Source: Prunus persica
Taxonomy: Eukaryota > Streptophyta > Magnoliopsida > Rosales > Rosaceae
Direction of reading: 5' to 3'
Assembly (NCBI RefSeq): GCF_000346465.2
Contig: NC_034012.1
Location: 1,079,134-1,143,133, forward strand
DNA: 64,000 nt
Below the pieces are notes generated by a model. The model saw only the letters and a program-made list of their open reading frames with translations, searched no databases and was not told the origin of the DNA. Of this stretch, positions 32,771 through 44,004 are shown in pieces (the first letter of the stretch is position 1; each line of letters opens with the position of its first letter). The position numbers and the translations under genes were made by a program.

Positions 32771-32919
32771 AGATTTTCATTCAATAAAATCAAGCCACAT
32801 GGCATGTCTATCTTGCCAAAATTTTCTATAAAACCAGAGTCTCAGCTCATACCTCTCACACCACATCTTTCTATATTTTCATTTCTCAGAGTTTAGAATT
32901 CATACTTCATTCATCCTGA

Positions 32920-34290
32920 ATGGAAGAATTTAGGAGATGCTTGGAGAGGCAAGAGAGAGAAACAAGAGAGAGAAACCGTAGAGCAGATGAAGTCAATGAG
33001 TTGCAGAGACAAGTCGATGAGCAAGTTCTCATAGCAGTGGCTTTGCAAGAAGAAGAGAACCAAGGTCGCCGCCATGGTTCACAAGTCGGCCGCCGCCGGA
33101 ATGTGGAAAGACATAGGCATTCTGGGGGTAAGAATCTTTTGGAAGATTATTTTATCCCAACTTCTTTGTACTCTGATGTTGATTTTCGAAGGCGATTTAG
33201 AATGCAACCTCATTTGTTCAATAAAGTCATGCATGATATTTGCAATTATGATGCATACTTTGTTCAAAAGTGTGATGCTGCTGGGGTTTTGGGGCTTCTT
33301 CCGGAGCAAAAGCTTACAGCTGTTATACGAATGTTGGCGTATGGAGCATCTGCTGATCAGGTGGATGAGATTGCCCGGATGGGGAAGTCCACTACGTTGG
33401 AGGCTTTGGTAAGATTTTGTCAAGTTGTTGAAACTCTGTATACTAGGGACTACCTGCGTAGACCTACTCCCAGGGACCTCCAACGGCTTCTACAAAAAGC
33501 CGAAGCTCGAGGATTCCCTGGAATGATTGGTAGCATCGACTGCATGCACTGGCAATGGAAGAATTGCCCAACTGCCTGGCAAGGTGATTATGGAAATTGA
33601 AAAGGCCAAAAAAGTATCATCCTTGAAGCGGTTGCTGGTTTCGACACATGAGTTTGGCATGCCTTCTTCGGAGTTGCAGGATCACAAAATAACCTCAACG
33701 TGCTGGGTCAATCCCCGGTCTTCAACGATGTATTGAGAGGCCAGGGCCCCAATATCACCTATGAAGTCAATAATACAGTGTACCAGACAGGGTATTATCT
33801 AGCTGACGGCATCTACCCGAGGTGGACCACTTTTGTCAAATGTATTCCGAATCCCCGATCCTAGAAGCAAAAATTATTTGCTACCTATCAAGAGGGATAC
33901 AGGAAAGATGTCGAAAGGTGTTTTGGTATCCTTCAAGCTCGGTGGTTGATTATTCGAGGTGCGGCCCGTATGTTTGATGAGGAGATCCTCAGAAGCATTA
34001 TGATGACTTGCATCATCCTCCATAATATGATTGTGGAGGATGAGTATGATTATGATGCTTTAGAGGTGTACGAACCGGATCCAATGAATACGGCTTTGAC
34101 ACGGATTTATGAAAGGCCCATAGGACCAAGTGGAGAACCATTTGAGCCGGAACCGTTGGTGAGGGATGGTCATTTGATGACCCGAATGATAGATCGATAT
34201 ACAGAGATGCAATCTTCGTATATTCATGAAATGCGTCAAGTTCACTTGATGGAGCATCTATGGGCGGTGAAAGGCAATGAAGAAGAATGA
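32920..34290 (+). pseudogene. PIF/Harbinger transposase remnant with three in-frame stops (copy 2)
   Basis: Starts at ATG 32920 (MEEFRRCLERQERETRERNR) and parallels the intact copy over its whole length. The first 226 residues are open up to GMIGSIDCMHWQWKNCP and WQGDYGN, where a TGA (33598-33600) replaces the following Arg codon. A second TGA near 33649 replaces the Trp of FDTWVW. A TAG near 33862 replaces a Glu codon before KQ. The remaining frame includes YYLADGIYPRW, GYRKDVERCFGILQARW and CIILHNMIVEDEYDYD. Catalytic positions are still present in the DNA, so decay is recent, and the first two stops fit C-to-T changes on one strand or the other. Confidence 0.9.
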
Positions 34291-34647
34291 TGGAGCATAG
34301 ATGCTTTGGTTATGTTTTATTTAGTTATGGTTTGGTTGTGTTGTATTTTTATTTATTATGCTTTGGTTTATGGTTTGGTTGTGTTGTATTTTTATTCATT
34401 ATGTTTTGGTTGTGGTTTGTTATTATTATTGTGCCTTGTTTGTAGTTTTTTTAATTTTTATTTTGTTTTGTTTGAAGTATGGAATATGTTGAATAAAAAG
34501 GTAATTTATTGAATACTTTGTTTATTAAATAACGAAATCTAATACAAGTCATTACGAATTACTACTACTAAAATAAAATACATGAATTACAACAACTTTA
34601 AAAGAAAACATGAAAAATACAAATACATAAAAGGTAGGCTAACAAAT

Positions 34648-35863
34648 TTAATGGTTTCCATCATTTAACCAATCCGTGTTGCTAGGCCCATCATCCCGGA
34701 AAAGTTTTCTTCTCATAACATCCCTTCGTTCTAGTTTCCAAAATTATTTTGTTTCAGGGGACATATGACTTGTATCCATGGCCATGGTTTCCTGATCCGT
34801 GTTGTCTATATCTTTTTTGCGCAAATACTCCCTTTCTCGTGCATACTCAGCTTGAAGGGTCAACTCGTTATCTTGGCGTTTTTGCTCCATTTCAATTCTT
34901 AGGCCATTTTGCCTTGCAATTTCCTCCAAAAACTTTGAATTATAATTGCTTGAATTACCCACTTTCTTTGCCTTTGCGGCCTTTCGGCCAATGGGCCTCG
35001 GCTCCTTTTCCATGGGTGAGTCTTGACTCATAGGAGAATCAAGAGGTGAATCCGGTGCTATTGAATCACGGAGTGGCGTCTCGTTTAATACAACGTCGGG
35101 ACCCGTTGGAATAATTATGAACCGTTTGCAATATTTGACCACCTCCCAACATTCATGATGGGTGAAACTTTTTTTGCCACCCCCGGTTGCACCGAACCAC
35201 ATTTGTGCTTGTATAATCTATTTAACAAAAAAATGGAAATGCAATAAATATTTAAAATATATTGGATATGCAAGTAACAAAAAATATAATAATGAAAATG
35301 CAATTAACCTTACAAATAAATTAGAAGTGCAAGAAAATTAAGAAACAAGTGGAAATGCAAGAAATATTAACAACATATTGAAAATGCAAGACATATGAAC
35401 AAAATATTTAAATTGCAATAAATATTAACAAAATATTGATAATGCAAGAAATATGAACAAAATATTTAAAATGCAAGATATATTAACAAAATATTGAAAA
35501 TGCAAGCAATATTAACAAATTATATATATTAGGAGATTAAACTTAATAAAACAAAAATTATAAAATACTTACCTCGTTAGTACGATTTTGCCCGCTTCTA
35601 TAGTTGTCCATCGCTTTTGCTAGGGCATTTCTCCATTTTCCCAACTCTTTATTCAGGATTTTCCACCTACTAGATAACGCCATCTCCGTACGAGTAGACC
35701 CCGGAATTTTTTCACAAAATTTGGCATGAATTTTTTTCCACATATGAAAAAATTTCATCTCATTGCCGGACACGGGACAATGACAAATTTGGAGCCAAGC
35801 CTCACACAATGAAACATCTTCCATGGTGCTCCAAGCCCCTCCGGTTTCGATAGAAGAAGCCAT
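34648..35863 (-). pseudogene. Harbinger ORF1 with late stop (copy 2)
   Basis: Exon 1, about 35573-35863, gives MASSIETGGAWSTMEDVSLC, then FFHMWKKIHAKFCEK and ALSSRWKILNKELGKWRNAL. Exon 2, about 34744-35217, gives AQMWFGATGGGKKSF, PRPIGRKAAKAKKVG and AMDTSHMSPETK. A TAA at 34744-34746 then interrupts the frame. The lost tail, still readable to 34648, is RRDVMRRKLFRDDGPSNTDW... as in copy 1. The Myb/SANT-like domain and basic linker are complete, so the protein would lack only its last 30 or so residues. It may be partly functional. Confidence 0.8.
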
Positions 35864-36496
35864 AAAAATATGAAATCAAAATACTAGATGAAAAAGAGGA
35901 AAATGTTGAGTATAAAGAGTGAATAATGGTAGAAGTAGAAGAAAATGTATGAGTATTGGTGTTGAAAGTGAAGGGTATTGATAGGTATTTATAGAAAAAA
36001 AAAACCAGAATTTTTTAGAATTTTTTAAAAAAATTTACGATTTTTTTTCATATTTTTATTGCCCAAAAAAGCCTCAGCCGTTGGATTAATTTGGAAAAGC
36101 AGATCGGAAGGCTGGGGAGGCGACACGTGGCAGCGTACCGTTGGAGCTGGCGTCGCGCTGGTTCAAATTTTTTTTACAATTGGCGCGTGCACGCGCCAAC
36201 CGTAAAAAAAATTTGAACCGCGCGCGCTGACGTCAGCGTGACGCCAGGCTGACGTCAGCAACACGCGAGTTGGATCTGGGGCTGGTCTCGCCTTCGGGCT
36301 GGCCCAAGTTGGTGGGTCCCACACCACCCCCGGGCCTGGGCTGAACGCTGGAGCAACTTTTTTTTTTTTCCTGCCCTCGCCTTGGGCTGGGCTCCCTCGG
36401 TGGAGCAGCTCTAAGGGGTGGAGTTGCTCTTAACAATCCCCAAAAAAAAATACACGTTCTCATAACTTCTACAAGATATCATCAACAACCAATAGG

Positions 36497-36568
36497 GGAT
36501 CCGTGGCGCAATGGTAGCGCGTCTGACTCCAGATCAGAAGGTTGCGTGTTCGATTCACGTCGGGTTCA
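36497..36568 (+). tRNA. tRNA-Trp (CCA anticodon)
   Basis: The 72-nt cloverleaf has acceptor stem GGATCCG pairing with CGGGTTC (two G-U pairs), A box TGGCGCAATGG, and anticodon arm CTGACTCCAGATCAG with anticodon CCA. The B box is GTTCGATTCAC and the discriminator base is A. There is no intron. Upstream CAA motifs (ATCAACAACCAAT) and downstream T runs starting near 36583 fit plant Pol III initiation and termination. Confidence 0.96.
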
Positions 36569-36772
36569 ATACCCATAACCCCAATTTTTTTATTTTTTTA
36601 TTTTTTCAACTTCACAACGAGCTCACCGATCTCACACTTTCCTTACCCACAGCAGATCATCCCCGAAATCATTTCCTCTAGTCTCACTCACTCTCCTCTC
36701 AACCCTTCCCAATCCCTCTGTAAAACCCTAGCCACCTGCCAGCCCCCATCTCTCTCTCTCTCTCTCAAAGCC

Positions 36773-37951
36773 ATGTCTCTATTATCTCGCCTCCGCCATG
36801 CTACGCTCGCCCACCACACTCGCCACCTCTCCACCGCCGCCTCAGTCTCCACCAAGGACAAGACCAGAGCTGCCCTCTCTCTCCTCAAGGCCGAGAAAGA
36901 CCCCACCAAAATCCTCGAAATCTGCAAAACCGCGTGCCTAACCCCCGAGTCTCACCTTGACCGCATCACCTTCTCCGTCGCCATCAACAAGCTCAGAGAC
37001 GATAACCACTACGACTTGATCCGCCAATTCCTCGACGACCTGTTCGTCTCCCGCCCCGACCTCAAAACGCAGCGTTTCGCTTCCCACGCCATCGTCCTCT
37101 ATGGCCAGGCCGATATGCTCCACGACGCCGTTCGCACTTTCGAACAGTGCGACGAAATGGGTATCCCTCGGAACGTGAAAACGCTCAACGCTCTGTTGCT
37201 TGCTTGCATTTTTGCCAAGAATTACAAGGAGGTAAATAGGGTTTTTCTAGAGTTCCCAAAAGTTTATGGGATTGAGCCCAATTTGGATACTTACAATTAT
37301 GTGATCAAGGCGTTTTCGGAGTCTGGTTCGACGAGCTCGGCCTATTCGGTGTTGGCCGAGATGGAGAGGAAGAATGTGAAGCCGAATGCGAATACTTTTG
37401 GGCATTTGCTTACAGGGTTTTATACTGAGATGAAGTTTGAAGATGTTGGGAAGGTGACGAATTTGATGGAGAAGCATGGGTTTCAACCTGGGCTTAGTAC
37501 ATATAACATTAGGATCAAGAGTTTGTGCAAGTTGAGGAAGTCTGCGGAGGCCAAGGCATTGTTAGATGGAATGTTGTCTAGGGGTATGAAGGCAAATGCA
37601 GTCACTTACTGCCATTTGATTCATGGGTTTTGCAGGGAAAGCAATTTGGGTGAAGCAAAGAAGCTGTTTAAGAATATGGTGAACAGGGGCTTCACGCCTG
37701 ATTCTGACTGCTATTATACTCTTGTTCACTTTCTATGCAAAGGTGGGGAGTTTGAGAGTGCTTTGCAGTATGCTAAGGAGAGTATTGAGAAGAATTGGGT
37801 TCCAAATTTCGCAACGATTAAGTCCCTTGTGGAAGGGCTTGTGAGCATTTCCAAGGTATCAGAGGCTCGGGAGCTTGTTGGGCAAATGAAGGAGAGATTC
37901 ACAGTAAATCAAGATAAGTGGAATGAAATTGAAGCTGGCCTGCCACAGTAA
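36773..37951 (+). CDS. PPR336: Mitochondrial PPR protein, PPR336/rPPR1-like
   Basis: P-type pentatricopeptide repeat protein. The Arabidopsis homologue (At1g61870) associates with mitochondrial ribosomes. The gene is intronless, with 392 residues from ATG 36773 (MSLLSRLRHATLAHHTRHLS). That N-terminus is Arg/Ser/Ala-rich with no acidic residues, as expected of a mitochondrial presequence. An in-frame frame upstream to 36542 passes through the tRNA and is not coding. PPR motifs are visible as NVKTLNALLLACIFAKNYKE, NLDTYNYVIKAFSESGSTSS, NANTFGHLLTGFYTEMKFED, GLSTYNIRIKSLCKLRKSAE, NAVTYCHLIHGFCRESNLGE and DSDCYYTLVHFLCKGGEFES. No E/DYW domain follows. AAACCCTA at about 36723 is a telo-box in the 5' UTR. 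Confidence 0.93.
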   Translation: MSLLSRLRHATLAHHTRHLSTAASVSTKDKTRAALSLLKAEKDPTKILEICKTACLTPESHLDRITFSVAINKLRDDNHYDLIRQFLDDLFVSRPDLKTQRFASHAIVLYGQADMLHDAVRTFEQCDEMGIPRNVKTLNALLLACIFAKNYKEVNRVFLEFPKVYGIEPNLDTYNYVIKAFSESGSTSSAYSVLAEMERKNVKPNANTFGHLLTGFYTEMKFEDVGKVTNLMEKHGFQPGLSTYNIRIKSLCKLRKSAEAKALLDGMLSRGMKANAVTYCHLIHGFCRESNLGEAKKLFKNMVNRGFTPDSDCYYTLVHFLCKGGEFESALQYAKESIEKNWVPNFATIKSLVEGLVSISKVSEARELVGQMKERFTVNQDKWNEIEAGLPQ

Positions 37952-38918
37952 CTAAGCGAAGATGGTTTATTGATATGCTTTCGTTATTTAGATTAGACCA
38001 GGAAGTTTGAAGTGAAATGAGGGCAACATTTGTATGAAATGGGCTTTTTCTTTCTTTCTCAGAACATAAACTTGTCTGAATGTTTTTGGTTTAGGAAATT
38101 TTGTTGATGCCCTATTTACATTTGCATCTGGATTCTGGACAAATAAATTTAGATTTCTGTGTATTGCCGGTTGGCTTTTATGTAGATGCTTGAATGTCTT
38201 GGAAGATAGACAAAAGTTATAAAAAAAAAAAAAAAAAAAGTATTTTCCCTACAAAGAATGTTGGAACCATCATACATTTGAATGACCATAGTTCTAGAAA
38301 TTTATATCAACAATTCAATTACTGAAGTTGCTTTGGTCACTTTATATCGAGTAAATCTGTGCAGCTGACATCTTTAACATCTTAACAACTTAGCATAAGG
38401 CTTTGATCAGAATCAGATAATGATGAGTGGCAGATGGAACAAAAGTGCTTAGCAGCTGCCTATACACATGCATTCGATCGTCGCCTGAAATGAATTCTGC
38501 TGAGACTTTTACAACGTAACTAAAAACCTATGTTCTCATAAAACAAAGTTAAGAAATTCCAAGTAAATCCTTTGCTGTAACAGTTGGTGAAAAAAAAAAA
38601 AAACTTTTTGTTTGGTTAGTATGATGCCTATGACAATTTACATCTACTTGGGACTTCAGTCAGCTTGGCGAAGTAAAGCTCAAGAATCCTCTCAGCTCAT
38701 CCTGTCTTTGCTAAGTCCCTTTGAGGAATGGGATGCAACGAAGACTCATGTCGAGATTGAAAGAGTCAATGCCACACCCAAAAAGGCAAGTTAGCTAATG
38801 GCATTCCATTAAGCTTCAAACATCATAGTTTGGGGCTTCTTCATATGATTAGCTTACTCAGAACAAAAGTTTTGTGATTCGCCTCGCCGGCAAATCTTTT
38901 AGCAACTCAACCCTCAGT
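37952..38918. other. Intergenic between convergent PPR and ClpB-like genes
   Basis: Contains 3' UTRs of both genes and an A run of about 20 at 38221-38239. The open frame at 38612-38794 overlaps no conserved feature, and I do not call it a gene. Confidence 0.5.
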
Positions 38919-41900
38919 TCACTTTTTAGCCCTCTTGTTCTGCCTAAGCTCATCCTCGTTCAAGGCAGCCACTGCCACCTAAAAACAGTCATGAATAGTG
39001 TAAGTATATATTCACCCATACTGAACTTAGTCAATTAAGAAATATTCAGAAAGAGTGAATGCCAGTGAAAACAAAATTACATACCATTTTAGGATTGTCG
39101 AGGAAGGACTTGATACCACTGGGAATTGTAACTAGATCCTGAATTGTATTAATTAGCTCTTGAACAACAGCAATAGCATGACCCAATTCAGCATTAGCAC
39201 TAGTGATTAATTTGTTGTGAATTTTTCTTAGAATGTAGACAGTCTTTGCCCGTTCTTTCTCTTTACGGTACATCAATCTCAATTCCCTTAAAGATGCTAA
39301 TTGATTAACATCTTGTTCTTCAAGTGAATGTCTGCAATTTGCCCAACTGAAAGACAATTGGTTTGTCTCCACTGAGGCTTCAATATACATAATAGAAAAA
39401 TCATTTATCCCGTTCTTTGCAAGCTTCTCGAACAGCACAGGGACCAAGTTCTCTTCAAGCCACATCCTTATTTTCTCCCCACCATTCTGTTAAAATAAAA
39501 GAAATAATCTAAAGTTGTACACCCCAAGCTCAATTACAATCAGAAAGAAAGCTTATTGTCTGGTGCAATGAACATGTGTTTGATCAATGTTGCGCAAAAT
39601 TTGTAAAAGAGCTGTTTGATAATTATATTTATTAAAAAGCGGGAGAAACTCAAACATTCTATACATTTGAAAATGTATGTGTGTGGACCTAAGATGCATG
39701 TTCATGGCACATATGAAAATGTGGACACGTGCCCTATACATCAGAATTACCATTTCTGAAAGTAAGATGGATCAATAAAAGAAAAGAGTAAGAGTCTACA
39801 CAAAATGTGCACAACTGACAAGATTCAATATCCAATAAGATGCAATAAGATATGCATCTGCATGAATATAACTCATATAAATGTTTTATTGTAATTATCT
39901 TGAAAATCATTATTTGTTCCTAATTTCACAAAGAAGCAGCTTTAGTCAGTGCAGTGTTAGGAGTAACGAAAAATCTAAATTGACAGTGAAGTGGAGAGAG
40001 TAGTGCGGAATGGTAGACATGAGGTCTCGCAGCATGCACAGTGGTGATCTGTCTATAGAAATGCTAAATAGACTATGGCTCCTTTCTCCTCTCCACAATG
40101 CATCTGAAGCTTGTTTATTTAGTTTTGCTAGCTGTTTGTTTGTTTTTCTAATAGAGTTATTGTTTCTCTTCCTTTTAATAGTTCCAATAAGAAAGATCAT
40201 CGAATATGAAAGACATACAATTCTATCTCCAAGCCAAGTTGACCTCTGCACGATAATATCTAATGCAGCTTCAGATGGGTATATGATGAGGCCCTTCTGT
40301 GTCATGCAGCTGGCAATGTCCCTTAGCTGGAGCCTAGCAACCGCCTTCAACTGCTGAAAGGACAGAGACCTAAATGCAATCACATCATCCACATTTTCAA
40401 GAAATTGAGGTCTGAAATGCTGTTTTGTCTGCGAAAGAGAAGATGCGAAGGTCATTTGGGTGATATGATAAAAATTTCCCTTAAACAAAACAATATACAT
40501 CAACCTTCCAACACCTTACCTCCCTCAGAAGAGAAAGATAACAGTAATTGTGTTTTGTTTCCCATGCATCATCATATAACCCTTCTTTGCCAGGGAACTT
40601 TTGAACTTCGTCTGCACATTTGCAATGCCATGGCCAGAATTTATCACATCCAACATTTGTTGTCATGATTACCAATGTTTTAGTGAAGTCAACAGTGTTC
40701 CCCTGACCATCTAATAGATAACCAGAACCTATAATCTCAGCCAGAATGTCAATAACAGACACATGAGCTTTGTCAACATTGTCAAACAAAATGACACCTA
40801 GAGGCCTCTTCTTAACAGCCTCTGAGAGCTCCCCCTTCATGCCTGGCTCCATGTGACTACAGGAGCAAAAGTCCAGAAATAATGCACAAATAAGCTCAGG
40901 AAAAATTTCAACCTGAAAAAAATATAAGAATACTCCAGTCAATTAACAAATTACCTTGAGAGAACACCAATTAGGCGCGAGAGAGAATTTGGACCTGTGT
41001 GTTTTGCCAGATCGAACTCTGTTATCATGTCTTTGTCTCCAAAAAGTAGTTCTGCCAAAGCTTTGGCAATTTCTGTCCTCCCATGACCAGAGCCACACAT
41101 GAAGAGGAAGGATCCAATAGGGCGTCGCTGAGGCCTCTGCCTTGACAGAGCAGCAGTAACTGCATGTAGGACATGTTCCTGTCCAATTACTCTCTTCGCA
41201 ATTCTTTGTTCAAGGTTCTGAAGCAGTGGTGGTTCAGAAAGCAACCATGGTGGTGGAGCATCAATCAAGGGGCTCACTGCCTACATGAATGTTAACGTAA
41301 AAACTATTGAGACCATGGAAATGCACCACTTTTGAATTTCTAATAGGTAATAAAAAGCCAGTCACCCAGAGTGTCATGCAGTATAGTCAGTAAAGGAAGA
41401 AAAATTCTTGCATAGAAGTAAGTAAAAGATATATCCACCTTCGCAATAACATGCGAGCTAACGGTTAGCTCATGCCTAAAATCTTTTCGAGTTGTGTATA
41501 AAAGCTCAGTCACATGGTCATCAATCCATTGCAACATCCCAGAGAAATTGTTCACCTTCTTTAATCTTGCCTCATTTATACAGAACACCAACCTTTCGTG
41601 CATCCTTTCCAACAAAAGAGCCTCTCGAGCTCTGATGTCATATCTCTGCCGTGAAGTTTGTAACTGCATCCACTTCATCTCCAACTGGTTCCATGTACCC
41701 TTCAATTCTTCATGTTCCTTTGTCACCTGAATAACACCAACCCCACATTACATATTTCTCCGAAAAGCAGTGCATACTGAAAAGACCAGAAAAAGACCAA
41801 TGTTGCCCATAACTAATAGGAGTAGCTTACACGATCACTCCATTTTTGGGTGGATGGATCTCTCTCTTTCTTCATTTCATTTAACTCAACAAGTGTTCGA

Positions 41901-42310
41901 CGCAACAGGTACTCAAACACATCTAGATCATCCTCTTCTTGTCTAGAGTACTCAAATTTATCCCTCATTTTTACACAAGCTTCCTCTAAAAGCTCAACCA
42001 CCTTAATTTGCAAAATTTCCTTCTGGGTGTCACCAACTCCTCTACTATCAAACTGAAAAACTGAAAATAAAAAAGAAGAGAAACCAGGACAAATTAATTA
42101 ACGAAAAGTCGAATAATATGGCATTGCCAAACTAATGATTGTGAAAGGAGTGGTACCAATTGACTAACCATCAGGGTATTGCATGATGATGCGACAAGCA
42201 AGAAACACGGCATCTGCTTCAATTTCGACACCATAAGCCAGCTCTAACTTCTCCTGATCTTCAAATTGGAGTTTCTTAATACACTCTCCCATCCATTCCT
42301 CTGTATCCAT
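38919..42310 (-). CDS. ClpB/HSP101-derived protein with degenerate ATPase motifs
   Basis: ATG 42310 gives MDTEEWMGECIKKLQFEDQE; the stop is at 38919 after NEDELRQNKRAKK. The first third is helical and coiled-coil-like and shows no Clp N-domain or first AAA module. From about 41270 to 39060 the second ClpB AAA+ module is clear (RIAKRVIGQEHVLHAVTAAL, EIAKALAELLFGD, SRLIGVLS, TVDFTKTLVIMTTNVG, LSFQQLKAVARLQLRDI). Key residues are changed. Walker A is CGSGHGRTE (Lys to Arg) and Walker B is VILFDNVDKAH (Glu to Asn). The GYVG pore loop is missing after LIG. The arginine-finger segment RPELLNRLDE is RPQFLENVDD, and sensor-2 GAR is GGE. It is thus probably a non-hydrolysing relative with a regulatory or structural role. 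Exon limits are approximate. Several exons splice cleanly and no stop was seen, so this is a maintained gene and not an obvious pseudogene. Confidence 0.8.
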
Positions 42311-44004
42311 CTTTGTCAAACCTTACAAGTTCAAGATAATTTTCATGTCAGGAAAAAAAAAGTAGGGGACAAGCCAACAAAAGAAACACGCCCAATTTAA
42401 TTTAATTTAATTAAAAAAAAGATAAATACTGCACACGTTTCCTATTAGAAATAGAACTCTTCCCGAAGCTAGCAGAGCAAGAAAAATGGGAAAAGAGCTA
42501 GTCTTTAAATTGAACTAGACTTCTATGAAGTGCTCTGAGACTATCGAGATTCATTTATATTGATTAAATTCTCTAGCTTTTGGACTTGTGAAAACAAACC
42601 CAAACCCGACATTATCCGCAACAACATAAGACTTGAAGTTCCTACCTTTTCTCAGCAACGAAATGGAATTTCGGCCTAAACCGACAGAAATGATGCGCAC
42701 GGACGTTGAATTTGGGTTTTCTCCTTCGACGGGAAATGCATATGAACGAGAAAGACGAGAGGTACAAAGAAAAGAGAAAGCCCTAATTCTCACGTACAAC
42801 GTTAAAATCTTAAAACCCTAACCTGTTTTGGTAGTATCGGAGACAGAGAGAGAGAGAGGAGTCCGCGAGATCGCTTAAAGCCCTTTGCTTTGCTTACTAG
42901 TTTGTAAAGAGAGCGCAAAGGAGGGAGAGTGAGGTTTTTAACTGCCAAATGCCAACCGACCTCACCCGGTCGTCCGAACCGGCTGGACGATCCCCACCAA
43001 GTCGTCGTTTCGTTCTTGGGTCTTAAAGCTCACTATTCTGTGGGGCGCACCGCACATATGAGATCCCCCAGTAGGCCCAAAAATTGGAACCCAAAAAATT
43101 ATATCTTGTATTAAAAAAAAAATTAGGAGAAAAAATACTTTTGGTCATTGGGATTAAGATTGAATTTAAATTTGTCACCAAACATTCAATTTTCCCAATT
43201 TCGTACACTTCACGTTAGCAAATCAAGTCAAATGTGTTACTTCTTCCGTTAATTAACTTAAAACCCACGTGCCCAGTGCGTGCAGAGGCATTATTGAAAC
43301 AAAATTTTTAATAAACAAAATATTAAGAGATGAGAGTTTGACATTGGAAAATGGGAACCAACACAAAACCTTATATGTAAAAATGAAGTTTTTAATACAA
43401 ACGATATTGAAAAATGAGATTTCGACATTGAGAAGAGGAATTCGAACATAAGAACTCAAGCACAAATAACCGCTCGTAAGAGCTGCTTCTTTGCTTCATA
43501 ACATTTTTCTCTTTTATAAAAATTATTCTTGTTATGACCAGACTTTGTGTCGAGGAGAGATACACATACACACGAAGCATGTTCTTTAATCTCATTTGCA
43601 CGCATTGAGAGTCTTAAGATCAGAAGAGAAATCAATTAATAATTCAAGTAACTGGTGTACGCGAGCTGAAAGAAGCTTTCAAAAACCTATACAAGCTTGG
43701 ACATCCAACAACTCTTGTCCGACATCAGCATCTGTTACAATTTCCTTTTCAAAATTTCTCTAATTCTATACAGGTCAGCAATCTATCATTGCTACTGTTC
43801 ACAACTTCGCTGAGTTGACATCCGTTGTCATTTCCTTCCACACAATCTTCACTCGTAGCTCACGAGAACTGCAAGAGTGATTTGATTTCCCAAATGTGAA
43901 TAACAAGGGGCTTGTTCGTCAAAATTCTTCTTAAAGTACATAGCTTATGTTGCATTTGAAATCCATGACGGTCGCAGACTGAAAGATTCACCGTGTTATT
44001 TGAA
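42311..44004. other. Intergenic upstream of the ClpB-like gene and downstream of cardiolipin synthase
   Basis: The part up to about 42880 is the 5' UTR and promoter of the ClpB-like gene, with TTAGGGTTTT telo-box sequence on the minus strand near 42813 and GA repeats at 42845-42860. An imperfect tandem duplication of about 85 bp is seen at 43307-43458 (GATGAGAGTTTGACATTGG versus AATGAGATTTCGACATTGA). The stretch of about 43650-44004 may be 3' UTR of cardiolipin synthase. No other gene was recognised. Confidence 0.5.

Larger units (their letters stand above)
32302..36429 (-). mobile_element. PIF/Harbinger transposon, copy 2, inverted relative to copy 1
   Basis: Left end GAGCAACTCCACCC (32302-32315) and right end GGGTGGAGTTGCTC (36416-36429) form a perfect 14-bp terminal inverted repeat. 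TAA lies before the left end and TTA after the right end. Gene order is the mirror of copy 1: transposase (+, decayed) on the left and ORF1 (-) on the right. The right end also has a near-terminal second GAGCTGCTCCACC block. The transposase-side perfect 22-bp palindrome is at 32354-32375. Copies 1 and 2 differ considerably in DNA outside the genes, so they are not a recent inverted duplication; they look like separate family members. Confidence 0.85.

Noticed and set aside
32920..34290. A second functional transposase or a domesticated ALP1 gene
   Set aside because: Three in-frame stops and its place inside terminal repeats show a decayed transposon copy.
36542..36772. N-terminal extension of the PPR protein from 36542
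   Set aside because: The in-frame extension begins inside the tRNA-Trp gene and runs through T-rich leader. ATG 36773 starts a good mitochondrial presequence.
38612..38794. 60-aa plus-strand frame near the ClpB-like 3' end
   Set aside because: It has no domain and lies in the shared 3' flank of converging genes.
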